Positions 51,456-60,525 of a DNA stretch of 64,000 nt are shown in pieces. How positions within the stretch are numbered: the stretch's first letter is position 1; each line of letters starts with the position of its first letter. Under the pieces are notes generated by a model. The model saw only the letters and a list, made by a program, of their open reading frames with translations. It was not told the origin of the DNA and searched no databases. This stretch comes from Desulfocorpusculum sp964414345 (lineage in GTDB: Bacteria; Desulfobacterota; Desulfocorpusculales; Desulfocorpusculum), in contig CAYPWF010000011.1 in assembly GCA_964414345.1 (NCBI GenBank), positions 5,739-69,738 on the forward strand. The letters are read 5' to 3'. A program made the position numbers and the translations under genes.

Positions 51456-52094
51456 TCAGGAGTCCCCAGCCAGCTTCCGGGTCAGCTCCACGGCCTGGGC
51501 CGCGTCTTTGCCGTAGCCGTCAGCCCCTATCTGATCTGCGAACTTCTGGTCCACAGGCGCTCCGCCCACCATGACCTTCACCTTTTCCCTTAGCCCTCCT
51601 GCCTCCAGGGCCTTGATCACCCTGGCCATCTCGGGCATGGTGGTGGTAAGAAGGGCCGAGAGGCCCAGCACTTGCGGGCGAAGCTCCTCCACCTTTTGGA
51701 TTAGGGTATCCACATCTATGTCAACTCCCAGGTCGGTCACCTGGAAGCCTGCCCCCTCCAGCATCATGATCACCAAGTTCTTTCCGATATCGTGGAGATC
51801 CCCTTTGACAGTAGCCATCACCACCCGGCCGCTGGACTTCCCGTCCCCCTTGAGAAGAGGCTTTATAAGCTCCAGGCCCTTTTTCATGGTCACTGCCGAA
51901 ACTAACATCTCGGGGACAAATATGAGCCCCTCGGCGAACCTCTTGCCCACCACATCCATGGCCTCGATCATGCCCTCCTGGATGAGCCTGTGAAGATCCA
52001 CCCCCTCCTCAATGGCCCTTTGAACGAGCTCCTCCACTTCTCGATGCTTCCCCTCTATCACCGCCTGCCTTATTATCCCCACGTGATCTGACAT
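51456..52094 (-). CDS. Corrinoid methyltransferase protein (MtbC/MttC-like)
   Basis: A 212-residue stand-alone corrinoid protein of normal length. The helical cap is residues 1-85 (MIEAMDVVGKRFAEGLIFVP), followed by the B12-binding Rossmann domain with VKGDLHDIGKN; H101 is the lower-axial cobalt ligand. GLSALLTTTMPEMARVI and KVMVGGAPVDQKFADQIGAD complete the fold. It carries a methyl group between a substrate-specific and an acceptor methyltransferase. It lies between the MtaA-like enzyme and the URO-D/corrinoid gene, both likely partners. Confidence 0.93.
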   Translation of the reverse strand: MSDHVGIIRQAVIEGKHREVEELVQRAIEEGVDLHRLIQEGMIEAMDVVGKRFAEGLIFVPEMLVSAVTMKKGLELIKPLLKGDGKSSGRVVMATVKGDLHDIGKNLVIMMLEGAGFQVTDLGVDIDVDTLIQKVEELRPQVLGLSALLTTTMPEMARVIKALEAGGLREKVKVMVGGAPVDQKFADQIGADGYGKDAAQAVELTRKLAGDS

Positions 52095-52143
52095 GAGATG
52101 CCTCCCGCTGGCTCGCGTCTTAGAGCTCCCGTAGCAAGCCCCC

Positions 52144-53160
52144 TCAGTAACCTTCCCTGGCAGCCTCCACGATGGCCTTCAGATTCTCAAGAGGCGTGGC
52201 CAAAGGGATGGCGCACTCCGGCCCAATGATATGCACACCCGCCTCTATGGCATAGCGGGCCTGCTCGTAAACGTCTTCAGGGGTGCCCTGAAGAAGAGCC
52301 CTGGGGTTGTTCACATTGCCTACCAGGGATATGCCCCCCCCTATTTTCCGCACAGCTTCCTTGGCGTCCACTTGCCACTCAAAGTGATAAGCGTCCACCC
52401 CGGAGCGGGCGAAAAGCTCCAACCTGTCCATGCAGTTACCGCACACGTGGAGGATAACCGGCCCTCCTATTTGGGCTGTGATCTCCTGATGGATGGGGAG
52501 CAGATACTCCTCGTATGTGTAAGGCCCCACAAGGTTCCCTGTGGCGTGATCCGCCAGCACCACCGCATCAGCCCCTGCTCTGAGCTGGGCATTGGCAAAG
52601 GAAATGGTCACCGGCATGAGCTGCCTGAGCATCCGGTTCACCTTCTCCTTCTCCCCCATGCCCACCTGCAGCAGGAAGTTTTGGGTGCCTGCCATGTGGT
52701 AGGAGAGGGTCCATGGGCCCATCACCTTCCCCCAGATGGCCACTTGGCCTCCCACGTGTTTGCGAAGTATTGACAGGGCCTCCAGGACCACCCTCATGGA
52801 GGGCATCTCCAGGAGGTTCTGCGGCACCGGGATGTCGGAGAAGTCTGCGTGGGGGAAGTTCTTGGCATCAGGCATCCTGTCCCTCCCGCCCCAGTCCACG
52901 ACACAGCCCAGGGCGGCTGATTCCTGGTGCACGCTATACTCGGGCATGACCGTATCAAAGCCCGCCACCTCGTGCCCGGCCAGGGCCAACTCGGCCATGG
53001 CCTGGGGATCCAGGTGAGCCTCTGGAAATGAAACCCCGCAGGCATCCATCAGGCCGTGGCACACTATGGAAGTTGGGTTCCCCACAGGAGGCCTCTGCCC
53101 CTTCCTCCCGCCCAGCAGGGCCGACATGACCAGGTTGTACGAGGTGCCTTTCATGCTCAT
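52144..53160 (-). CDS. MtaA/MtbA-like zinc-dependent corrinoid methyltransferase (URO-D superfamily)
   Basis: A 338-residue URO-D barrel. The zinc site of MtaA/MtbA is complete: H238 and C240 in ILHVCGNCMD and C316 in GPECAIPLATP. That is the arrangement in which Zn activates the thiol acceptor of the archaeal enzymes. In a bacterium the acceptor is probably not coenzyme M, so the methyl donor or acceptor must be determined. Its ATG overlaps the GntR stop, and it precedes the corrinoid protein, so it is likely its partner. It differs from the two fusion enzymes in the island, which have Asp where this has Cys240. Confidence 0.88.
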   Translation of the reverse strand: MSMKGTSYNLVMSALLGGRKGQRPPVGNPTSIVCHGLMDACGVSFPEAHLDPQAMAELALAGHEVAGFDTVMPEYSVHQESAALGCVVDWGGRDRMPDAKNFPHADFSDIPVPQNLLEMPSMRVVLEALSILRKHVGGQVAIWGKVMGPWTLSYHMAGTQNFLLQVGMGEKEKVNRMLRQLMPVTISFANAQLRAGADAVVLADHATGNLVGPYTYEEYLLPIHQEITAQIGGPVILHVCGNCMDRLELFARSGVDAYHFEWQVDAKEAVRKIGGGISLVGNVNNPRALLQGTPEDVYEQARYAIEAGVHIIGPECAIPLATPLENLKAIVEAAREGY

Positions 53161-53933
53161 TTCGCGCCTCCCTTTTTCCTGCCATCTTTCTCCCCTCTGA
53201 TGCCTTGGAAAACGCTTTCCAGTTCCACGTTCACCCCCAGGTGGTCCTTTATCCTCTTTGCCACGTCCGCCAGATGGTAAGCCATGAGCCGCCCGGCCTC
53301 ATCCAGATCCCGGCTGTGGAGGGTCTGGGTGATCTTCCTGTGGAACTGGAGTGCGTCCTCGACCGCCCCAGGCAGATCCGACACTTTCCTTATGAACTGC
53401 CTCAGCAGATCAAGGATGGTCTCCTCGAGCCTCAAAAGCACGCGGTTGCCGCTTGCCCTGGCCAGGGTGAGGTGGAACTCCGTGTCCAGGCGGCTGAACT
53501 CATCCAGAGCCCGGTTCTGCGCGGCCTTTTCCTGGCGCCTGAGAATATCCTGAAGAAGGGCCCTGTGTTGCGCTGTAGCGCGTTGCACTGCCAGTTTGGC
53601 AACGGCAGTCTCTATCACCACTCTGGCCTCCAGGAACTCCCCTGCCGAGACTCCATCCAGGAGGAAATGCTCCTCCAATGAGCTCATGTATCTGAGGGGA
53701 TCCCCATTTTGCACCATGGTGCCGACACCCTGCTTTGGTGCCACGAAACCCAGGGCCATGAGCTTGTGAATGGCCTCCCGAAGAGTGCTCCTGCTCACGT
53801 CCAGCCGCTCTGCCAGCTCTCTTTGAGAGGGGAGTCTATCCCCAGGCTTTAGTTCCCCGGAAAGGATCAGGCCATGGAGGACTTTGAACACCTCCTCGGT
53901 GGCGCTAGTTCTGCGGATCCTGGTGACCCTCAC
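53157..53933 (-). CDS. GntR-family (FadR-type) transcription regulator
   Basis: A 258-residue regulator. The N-terminal winged helix has LPSQRELAERLDVSRSTLRE and GFVAPKQGVGTMV. The C-terminal helical FCD domain (EFLEARVVIETAVAKLAV, DTEFHLTLARASGNRVLLRL, HRKITQTL) has an Asp and His residues that often bind metal and a carboxylate ligand. The start is GTG with AGGAGG upstream. It is cotranscribed between the TRAP permease and the methyltransferases and probably controls this operon. A perfect palindrome at 57030-57042 is a candidate operator. Confidence 0.92.
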   Translation of the reverse strand: MRVTRIRRTSATEEVFKVLHGLILSGELKPGDRLPSQRELAERLDVSRSTLREAIHKLMALGFVAPKQGVGTMVQNGDPLRYMSSLEEHFLLDGVSAGEFLEARVVIETAVAKLAVQRATAQHRALLQDILRRQEKAAQNRALDEFSRLDTEFHLTLARASGNRVLLRLEETILDLLRQFIRKVSDLPGAVEDALQFHRKITQTLHSRDLDEAGRLMAYHLADVAKRIKDHLGVNVELESVFQGIRGEKDGRKKGGAK

Positions 53934-53937
53934 CTGC

Positions 53938-55257
53938 CTACCTCCTGAGCAGCAGTTCCGGGAGCCAAAGGGAGAGCCCAGGCCAGGCCGTGACCACGGC
54001 CGTGGCGAGGAAGGTAAGCCACAGGTAGGGGAGAGTTGCCGTGTAGATCTGCCCCATACTTATCTCATCAGGGGTGATGCTCTTCATGTAGAAGGCCGAG
54101 GGTGCAAAAGGGGGAGTGAGATAGGATATGTGCATGTTCATGCAGTACACCACCCCGAACCATACAGGGTCAAAGCCGAACTCCAGGATGATGGGAAGGA
54201 ATATGGGCACTGTCAAAAAGAGGATACCTATCCAGTCCAGGAAACAGCCCAGGAAGATCCAGATCAGGTTCATAAAGATCATGGTTCCCCAGGGGCCAAG
54301 CTCCATGGCCTTGAGGGCCTGGGTCACGAACCTGGTCCCGCCGGCCAAGGTATAGGCGCCTATTATCGTCTGGGCCCCGAAAAAGAGCCAGGCCAGCATG
54401 GAGCTGATCTTGAGGGTCTCGTACAGGGAATCCCTGAGCATTCCCCACCTGAACTTCCTGTTGATGAGTGCCACCAGGATGGAGCCCAAGACTCCCACCC
54501 CGGCCGCCTCGGAAGGGGTGGCCACCCCAGCATATATGGAGCCCAGAACCGCCCCTGCCAGAAGAAGAGGCAAAGCCAGCTCTTTCTGGGCTTTCAGCTT
54601 CTGGCCCAGGGGCATCCGCCTCTCCTCCAGGGGGGCCACTGGCGCGGCCTCAGGGTGCCTCCATCCATACCAAAGAACATAGAGGATGAAGAGACCACCC
54701 AACAGGAGCCCGGGGAGCACCCCTGCCAGGAAGAGCTCGCCCACAGAGCAACCCGCGGTCATTCCGTACACTATGAACACTACGCTAGGGGGAATGAGGG
54801 TAGCTAGGCCCCCCCCCGCCGCTATGCTGCCAAGGGCCAGTTTGTAGTGGTACTTGCGCCTGAGCATCTCCGGAAGCGCTATGAGACCGAAGGTGACTAT
54901 CTCGGCACCTATGATCCCCACCATGGAGGCCATTATGGCATTGGCTATTATGGTGCCGATCGCGAGACCTCCCCTCAATCCCCCGGCCCAGACGTTCACG
55001 GCCCTGAAAAGCTGATCCGCAACCCCGGAGCGCTGCAGGATCCCTGCCATGAGCACGAACAGGGGCACTGACATGAGGGTGTAGTTCAGGCTCATGTCGA
55101 AAACCCTTGAGACCAGCATCACCATGACCTGGGGGTCGAACATCAGGAGCACCAGTCCCACGGCCACCGCCCCTATGGACCAGGCCAGGGGAAGCCCTAG
55201 AACCATCAGGCCCAGCATAAAGAGGACTATGAGCACGCTTATCCACTCGATGCTCAT
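53938..55257 (-). CDS. dctM: TRAP transporter large permease (DctM)
   Basis: A 439-residue membrane protein with about 12 helices, the size of DctM. GTIIANAIMASMVGIIGAEI and GGGLATLIPPSVVFIVYG are DctM family stretches. The four-base overlap with dctQ (ATGA) and the small gap to the GntR gene show an operon. It transports an organic anion with Na+ or H+; the ligand is set by the DctP-type protein at 55897. Confidence 0.94.
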   Translation of the reverse strand: MSIEWISVLIVLFMLGLMVLGLPLAWSIGAVAVGLVLLMFDPQVMVMLVSRVFDMSLNYTLMSVPLFVLMAGILQRSGVADQLFRAVNVWAGGLRGGLAIGTIIANAIMASMVGIIGAEIVTFGLIALPEMLRRKYHYKLALGSIAAGGGLATLIPPSVVFIVYGMTAGCSVGELFLAGVLPGLLLGGLFILYVLWYGWRHPEAAPVAPLEERRMPLGQKLKAQKELALPLLLAGAVLGSIYAGVATPSEAAGVGVLGSILVALINRKFRWGMLRDSLYETLKISSMLAWLFFGAQTIIGAYTLAGGTRFVTQALKAMELGPWGTMIFMNLIWIFLGCFLDWIGILFLTVPIFLPIILEFGFDPVWFGVVYCMNMHISYLTPPFAPSAFYMKSITPDEISMGQIYTATLPYLWLTFLATAVVTAWPGLSLWLPELLLRR

Positions 55258-55754
55258 GGCCGCCTCCCGGTCGCTAAAAGCGCCAGGTCGCGCAAGAACT
55301 TGGCCGTCCCCTGGAGAAAGACGAGGGCCAAAGCTGCGAGCATTATCAACTTCATTGGCCAGATAGGCGGATTCCAGGGGGACATGGTGCTTTCACCCAG
55401 TTCCAGGGACTCGAAGGCGTAGTGACCTGTGGCCCATATCATGACCAAGAGGTACAGACAGAAGGGGAAATAGGTGAAACAGTCCACCAGCGCCCTTGCT
55501 GTGGGGGAAAGACGCCCGTACAGGGCATCCACCCTGACATGCTTGTCCTCCAGCAGGGTCCAGGGCCCCCCCAGAAGGTAGAGAATCCCGCAGGCAAACA
55601 CAGTCGCCTCAGCAGCCCAGACCGTGGGCCTCACCAGGACCTGCCTCACGAAGATCTCATAGGTGATCACCAAGGCGGTGAAAAGGGAAAACACGCTGGC
55701 GCACTTGCCCGTCCAGCGGCTGATTCCATCCAGCACCAAGAGGATTCTGCCCAT
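55254..55754 (-). CDS. dctQ: TRAP transporter small permease (DctQ)
   Basis: A 166-residue protein with four hydrophobic segments (for example VFSLFTALVITYEIFVRQVL and LVMIWATGHYAFESL) and VRVDALYGRLSPTARALVDC between them, as in DctQ. It ends on the ATGA overlap with dctM. It lies 142 bases after dctP, in the usual P-Q-M order. The gap holds no other gene. Confidence 0.92.
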   Translation of the reverse strand: MGRILLVLDGISRWTGKCASVFSLFTALVITYEIFVRQVLVRPTVWAAEATVFACGILYLLGGPWTLLEDKHVRVDALYGRLSPTARALVDCFTYFPFCLYLLVMIWATGHYAFESLELGESTMSPWNPPIWPMKLIMLAALALVFLQGTAKFLRDLALLATGRRP

Positions 55755-55896
55755 GATGACCTCTTACGAACTCCAGCCAGAGCCGACTCAAGCCTTGGCA
55801 TCACCCCTGGCTTTGCCACATGGGTATCAAGATACCGCGCCGATTCATCCACAGGCCCGGGGGAAGCAGCCTTCTCTTCCCCCGGTCAAGTCCCCC

Positions 55897-56967
55897 TCAG
55901 TCGATCCTGCCCAGCTCCTTGAGCCACGCCTCCTGGGCCTCTATGACCTTTCGGGTCTGCTCATTCTTCTTCTTCCAATCGGCCCATATCTCCCTGGCCA
56001 CCTTCCTTGCCTTGGACTTCTCCTCGGCTGACCAGGAAACAGGAGTCCTGCCCTTGGCCTTGGCCTCTCCCACCACCTTCAGGTCCTCCAAGGCCACCTT
56101 TTCCACCGTGTCCCAGCACCACTCCCTGGTGGCGGTTGTGACAATGGCCTTGATGTCATCGGGCAGGCGGTCCCACTCCTTCTGGTTCACCGTGAAGTCC
56201 CCCACGGGCATGGAATGAAATCCCGGGTAGGTGAAATATGGAGCTATCTGATGGAAGCCCATCTTCTCGTTGATGGAGGCCGTGCCCCAGTTGGTGGCGT
56301 CTATCACGCCCTTGTCCAGGGCCGAGAAGACCTCTGTGCCGGGCAGCACCACCACCGAGGCCCCTGCCTTGGCCATGAACTCCGCCTCCATTCCCTGGGG
56401 CTCCCTTATCTTAACTCCCTTGAAGTCCTCCAACTTGGTGATGGGCTTTTTGGAGGGCCAGGACTCCACCCCCCAGAACATGACCCCCACGGTATATGCC
56501 CCGAAAGGCTTGTAGAGCTCCCTGAGCATGTCAAGGCCACCTCTGTAGTGCATAAAGGCATCCAGCTCCCAGGGATGCTCGTATGCGAAGATGAGATCTG
56601 TGAGGGCTGCGAAGGCCGGGTTCTTCCCGGCCGCGTAACCGGGCCAGACGTGGATGGCCTGAAGCACGTTGTTCTTCAAGGCGTCCAGGGTTTCGTTGGT
56701 GGGGACCACAGCCCCTGCCGGGAAGGCCTGGATCTCCAGCCGGCCGTTGGTCATGCGTTTCACCTTGGCGCAGAATTCTTCGAAGGTCTTGTGTGGGGTC
56801 TCCTGGGCCGCCCAGAGGGTCTGGGCTTTCCACTTGAAGACCTCCCCCTTTGCCTCTGCCTTTGGCTGCTCCTTCTTCTTGGCCGGCTCCGCGGCCATGA
56901 CCGGTGAGCCGATGGCCAAGACCCCCACGGCCAAACCCACTACTGCCCAAAGAGCTTTTCTACCCAT
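55897..56967 (-). CDS. dctP: TRAP transporter substrate-binding protein (DctP)
   Basis: A 356-residue exported protein. The signal peptide is ALWAVVGLAVGVLAIGSPVM with cleavage after the MAA (near residue 26), then a Lys-rich linker. GVKIREPQGMEAEFMAKAGA and FSALDKGVIDATNWG are the motifs that hold the carboxylate-binding Arg and ligand pocket in DctP proteins. This is the large Arg-pocket TRAP family. ATG at 56967 is backed by GGAGG seven bases upstream; an upstream ATG at 57051 adds an unconserved leader. First gene of the TRAP-methyltransferase operon. Confidence 0.93.
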   Translation of the reverse strand: MGRKALWAVVGLAVGVLAIGSPVMAAEPAKKKEQPKAEAKGEVFKWKAQTLWAAQETPHKTFEEFCAKVKRMTNGRLEIQAFPAGAVVPTNETLDALKNNVLQAIHVWPGYAAGKNPAFAALTDLIFAYEHPWELDAFMHYRGGLDMLRELYKPFGAYTVGVMFWGVESWPSKKPITKLEDFKGVKIREPQGMEAEFMAKAGASVVVLPGTEVFSALDKGVIDATNWGTASINEKMGFHQIAPYFTYPGFHSMPVGDFTVNQKEWDRLPDDIKAIVTTATREWCWDTVEKVALEDLKVVGEAKAKGRTPVSWSAEEKSKARKVAREIWADWKKKNEQTRKVIEAQEAWLKELGRID

Positions 56968-57029
56968 GGCACCCTCCTTCCTGCTTTTAGGTTTCTGGAG
57001 CAGGGCGGCACCCCTGTCCACTCGAGCGC

Positions 57030-57042
57030 TGTGAGGCTCACA
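57030..57042. promoter_or_regulatory. Candidate operator palindrome upstream of the TRAP-methyltransferase operon
   Basis: TGTGAGGCTCACA is a 13-base perfect palindrome about 63 bases before the dctP start, in the 213-base gap after the fusion methyltransferase. The operon encodes a FadR-type GntR regulator, and short palindromes of this kind are typical GntR operators. The match is by position only; no consensus was tested. Confidence 0.4.
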
Positions 57043-57180
57043 ACGAATCATCTCACATCCTCCATGTTGCCGGGTGATCCGATGGCCCGACCTTTATCAT
57101 CGAATGAATTTCCCCCCCCATCTCCAGTAAACATCCCACCGCCCAGTTCCCGGTCCAATCTACCCCGTGGACCAGCCTGG

Positions 57181-58953
57181 CTATGCCACCAATTCCTTAC
57201 ATTTCTGGGCTGCCCCAGGGGCGTCGTAGGCGTACCCATCGGCCCCTATCTGGTCTGCGAAGTTCTGGGTGACCGGGGCTCCACCCACTATGACCTTCAC
57301 CTTTGCTCTCAATCCTGCGCCCTCAAGGGCCTGAATCACGTTTCTCATCTCCACCATGGTGGTGGTCAGCAGTGCGCTCATGGCCACTATTTGGGGTTGC
57401 TCTCTCTTTACAGCCTCCACGAATTTCCGGGGATCCACCGAGACCCCCAGGTCCTCCACCTCGAATCCCTGCCCCTTCAGCATCATGGACACAAGGTTCT
57501 TTCCTATGTCGTGGAGGTCTCCCTTGACCGTGCCTATGACCACCTTTCCCCTGGCCTTTCCCTCCGAGGCAACCAGCTTTTCCTTGAAATGAGCTATGGT
57601 GGCCGCCATGGTGCGGGCCGCAATCATCATCTCGGGAATGTAGATCTGGCCGCTTTGGAACTTCTGGCCTACCAAACCCATGGCCGGGATAAGCCCTGCT
57701 GAGAGCACATCCGGGGCGCTCATTCCCTTCTCCAGGTCCTTCTGGAAAAGCTCTATGACCCGATCCGGCTTGGCGCTGAGTAAGGCCGCAGCATAGGCCT
57801 CGGCATCCAGCTGCGAAGGCTTCTCCAAGCTTGGGGCTCCAGTGGGTTTGCCCTTGAAGGTCCAAATCTTTCCCTTTATCTTCCCCTCCTCCAGCTGGAT
57901 GGGGTACTTCCCGAACTCGAAGGTGGCCTCTATCATGGCCTTCATGTTGGCCAGGGGCACGTAATCGGTTATGGAGTTGGAGGATGAGACCATGTATCCC
58001 CCCCCGGGAGCTATGGTCCTTATCCTCTCGTAAACCTCTGCACGCACATCCTCGGGGGTTCCAAGGGTGAGGGTGGAATCCAGGTTTATGTTCCCCAGCA
58101 GACACAGCTTCTTCCCCCAGCGCCTCTTCACCTCCACTATGTCCATGGCATTGGGCTGAACCGGATGGAACCCGTCGAAGCCGCAATCTATGAGGTCCTC
58201 CATGGCTTCTGTGCAGTCCCCGTCGCTGTGGAACACATGCCCCAGGCCCTTGTCCTTGCAAACCTCACTCATCTTCTTGTACCAGGGGAAGAGATACTTC
58301 CTGAGGTGCCGTGGGTGGACCAGCAGCCCGGTGTTGTGGGCTATGTCGTCCGGGTGCAGGACCGCCCCAACGCAGGGATGTTCCACCACCCTCAGGAAGG
58401 TCTCGTATTGGATCTGCCCTATCTTCTGGAACATGGCCGCCACGAGCTCCTCGTTGGACTCCAGGGCCTGGAAGAATACCTCCGCCCCCATGTACATCCA
58501 AACAGGCGTGTAGATCTTGCCCAGAAGAAGAATGGCCTTCATGCCCGATGGCAGGATCTGATCCAGGGCGTCCCACTTGGAAAGGTCAAACTCATCCACA
58601 GAGGGCCAAGGGTATTTCTCAAACTGCTCCCAGTTTGTTATCACCCCCTCGTGCTCGTGGGCCCATTCCCGGGAGACCTTGTCGCCGTACTCGGTGTGGA
58701 CCCCCTCGCCCTTGACCGCCAGGCCCTCGGGGGCGCGAACCGGCTCCAGGATCCCAGAGGAGGTGGCCACGTAGTCGAATCCAGCCTGGTACCAGAACTC
58801 CACGTGGTCCTTTAGCGTCACAAGCTTGCGGCTCATAAAGGCCTCTTTGGGCCTCTGGTCCACATGCCAGTCCCCCAGGGGAACCCTGTCAGGCTCCTGG
58901 CAGTGAAGGGCGGTCATGTATCTTTCGAAATCTGGCTTAGGCTCTCTCGCCAT
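57181..58953 (-). CDS. URO-D methyltransferase fused to a corrinoid-binding domain (CmuA-like architecture)
   Basis: 590 residues in one intact frame. The N-terminal URO-D barrel is about 1-360 (VFHSDGDCTEAMEDLIDCGF, with H242 and D244 at the place of MtaA H-x-C). The corrinoid cap is about 385-455 and the B12-binding domain about 468-590 (VKGDLHDIGKN, H481 as the cobalt ligand). The domain order is that of CmuA, the chloromethane:corrinoid methyltransferase, but the sequence resemblance I see is to general URO-D/B12 proteins and the zinc Cys is missing. It probably takes a methyl group from a substrate delivered by the adjacent Liv transporter. GAGGAGG supports the start. Confidence 0.9.
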   Translation of the reverse strand: MAREPKPDFERYMTALHCQEPDRVPLGDWHVDQRPKEAFMSRKLVTLKDHVEFWYQAGFDYVATSSGILEPVRAPEGLAVKGEGVHTEYGDKVSREWAHEHEGVITNWEQFEKYPWPSVDEFDLSKWDALDQILPSGMKAILLLGKIYTPVWMYMGAEVFFQALESNEELVAAMFQKIGQIQYETFLRVVEHPCVGAVLHPDDIAHNTGLLVHPRHLRKYLFPWYKKMSEVCKDKGLGHVFHSDGDCTEAMEDLIDCGFDGFHPVQPNAMDIVEVKRRWGKKLCLLGNINLDSTLTLGTPEDVRAEVYERIRTIAPGGGYMVSSSNSITDYVPLANMKAMIEATFEFGKYPIQLEEGKIKGKIWTFKGKPTGAPSLEKPSQLDAEAYAAALLSAKPDRVIELFQKDLEKGMSAPDVLSAGLIPAMGLVGQKFQSGQIYIPEMMIAARTMAATIAHFKEKLVASEGKARGKVVIGTVKGDLHDIGKNLVSMMLKGQGFEVEDLGVSVDPRKFVEAVKREQPQIVAMSALLTTTMVEMRNVIQALEGAGLRAKVKVIVGGAPVTQNFADQIGADGYAYDAPGAAQKCKELVA

Positions 58954-59010
58954 GGCTCTTTATCCTCCTCTTTCTACGCCGCAAAAGTTCCCAGGGAGCC
59001 TCAAGCGATA

Positions 59011-59721
59011 TCAGGCTGCCCCGGCGATGATCCTCAATACCTCCTCATGGGCCGCTACCTCATGGGGCAATCCCGAGAAGATCACCTCTCCCCTCTCCAA
59101 GACGTAGAGACGTTGGGCAAAATCCGGAACATGGTAGATATTGGACTCGACTATGAGTATGGAGCTGCCCATCGCGGCGATCTCCTGGATACTGCCCGCC
59201 ACCTGGATCACGAAGGCCGGGGCCAGTCCCTCGAAGGGCTCATCCAGAAGGAATAGCTCCGCGTCCAGAGCCAGGGCCCTGGCAATGGAGAGCATCTTTC
59301 GCTCTCCACCGCTCATGTGAGTGCCCTTCCGGTCCCGGTATTTCCTCAGAACCGGGAAGACCTGGTAAGCCAGCTCCATTCTCTCCTGTGCCGAGCGATT
59401 TGTTGTCCTGGTCCAGGTGGAGATCTCTATGTTCTCGTGGGTGGTGAGGTCAGGGAATATGGCGCTGTCCTCGGGGGCGTACCCTATGCCGATGCGCCCG
59501 ATCTGGTAGGGATCCTTGCTGGTCAGGTCCACCTCCTTGAACCGGATTCCCCCTCGAGTGGGCCGGAGGTATCCCATGATGGCCCTGAGGGTGGTGGTCT
59601 TGCCAGCCCCGTTTCTGCCTATGAGGCAGACCACCTCGCCCTGGTCCACACCGAGGCTCACGCCCCGCAAGATCCGGCTGGACTGGATGAAGACCTCTAT
59701 CTCTTCCACCCTAAGCAGCAT
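59011..59721 (-). CDS. livF: Branched-chain amino acid-type ABC transporter ATPase (LivF)
   Basis: A 236-residue ATPase. Walker A is GRNGAGKTT, the signature MSGGERKML, Walker B LFLLDEPFEGL and the switch region SSILIVESNIY, with Glu-Ser-Asn where His is usual. Length is normal for LivF. It is last of the five liv genes and is followed 57 bases later by the fusion methyltransferase. The switch deviation may affect coupling but occurs in several Liv-type ATPases. Confidence 0.9.
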   Translation of the reverse strand: MLLRVEEIEVFIQSSRILRGVSLGVDQGEVVCLIGRNGAGKTTTLRAIMGYLRPTRGGIRFKEVDLTSKDPYQIGRIGIGYAPEDSAIFPDLTTHENIEISTWTRTTNRSAQERMELAYQVFPVLRKYRDRKGTHMSGGERKMLSIARALALDAELFLLDEPFEGLAPAFVIQVAGSIQEIAAMGSSILIVESNIYHVPDFAQRLYVLERGEVIFSGLPHEVAAHEEVLRIIAGAA

Positions 59722-59724
59722 GGC

Positions 59725-60525
59725 TCACTGCTCCCGCCCCCTCCTGGCATCCAGGATGGCCTGGAAGGTCTGGAAACACTCCTTCTTGCCCACCACCGTG
59801 CATATCACATCCTCGTTTTGCTGGAGCTCCTCGGGACTTCCGTCGGCTAGTATCCTGCCCTGGTGAACTGCCACGATCCGGTCAGAGTAGGAGAACACTA
59901 TGTCCATGTCGTGCTCCACCTGCAGGATGGTTCGTATGCCCATCTTCTTAGCCGCATCCACCATGGTGCGCATTATGCGGTTCTTGTCCGATGTGCTCAC
60001 CCCGCTTGTGGGCTCATCCAGCAGTATGATGCGCGGTCTGAGGGCGAAGGCCGAGGCCACATCCAGAAGCTTCTTGGCCCCCTGAGGCAGCCCGGAGGAG
60101 CTTTGGTTCAGAACAGAAGTCAGCCCGAACAGCTCGGCCACTTCCAAGGCCTCTTCCATCACTACCCTATCCGAGGCCAGCCTGGCAAGCCACTTGGTTC
60201 CCCTCCCCAGCCTGGAGATGACCGCCACCTGGAGGGTTTCCAGCACGGTTAGCCCAGGGAATACATGCACCAGCTGAAAGCTCCTGGCAATCCCTAGACG
60301 GGTCAGCTCTTCTGGGGATTTGCCGGCTATGTCCCGCCCCTGGAAGAGCACGCTCCCTTCATCGGGCTTGAGAAAACCTGTCAGCACGTTTATGAGAGTT
60401 GTCTTGCCAGCCCCGTTGGGTCCTATGACAGAGACGAACTCCCCCTCCCTGATGGAGAGGCTCACACCGTCCAGGGCGCAAAAGCCGCCGTAGAACCTCT
60501 TGATGCCCCGGGCCTCCAGGATCAT
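59725..60525 (-). CDS. livG: Branched-chain amino acid-type ABC transporter ATPase (LivG)
   Basis: A 266-residue ATPase. Walker A is GPNGAGKTT, the Q-loop is in IARSFQLVHVFPGLTVLETL, Walker B is IILLDEPTSGV and the switch is VEHDMDIVFSYSDRIVA. The signature is atypical: SSSGLPQGAKKLLDVASAFA instead of an LSGGQ- or LSYGQ-like string. The start at 60525 overlaps the LivM stop; an upstream ATG at 60774 is inside livM and is rejected. It pairs with LivF. Confidence 0.9.
   Translation of the reverse strand: MILEARGIKRFYGGFCALDGVSLSIREGEFVSVIGPNGAGKTTLINVLTGFLKPDEGSVLFQGRDIAGKSPEELTRLGIARSFQLVHVFPGLTVLETLQVAVISRLGRGTKWLARLASDRVVMEEALEVAELFGLTSVLNQSSSGLPQGAKKLLDVASAFALRPRIILLDEPTSGVSTSDKNRIMRTMVDAAKKMGIRTILQVEHDMDIVFSYSDRIVAVHQGRILADGSPEELQQNEDVICTVVGKKECFQTFQAILDARRGREQ

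Noticed and set aside
56968..57180. Cobalamin riboswitch before the TRAP-methyltransferase operon
   Set aside because: The B12-box-like conserved core could not be recognised in this 213-base gap; only the palindrome stands out.
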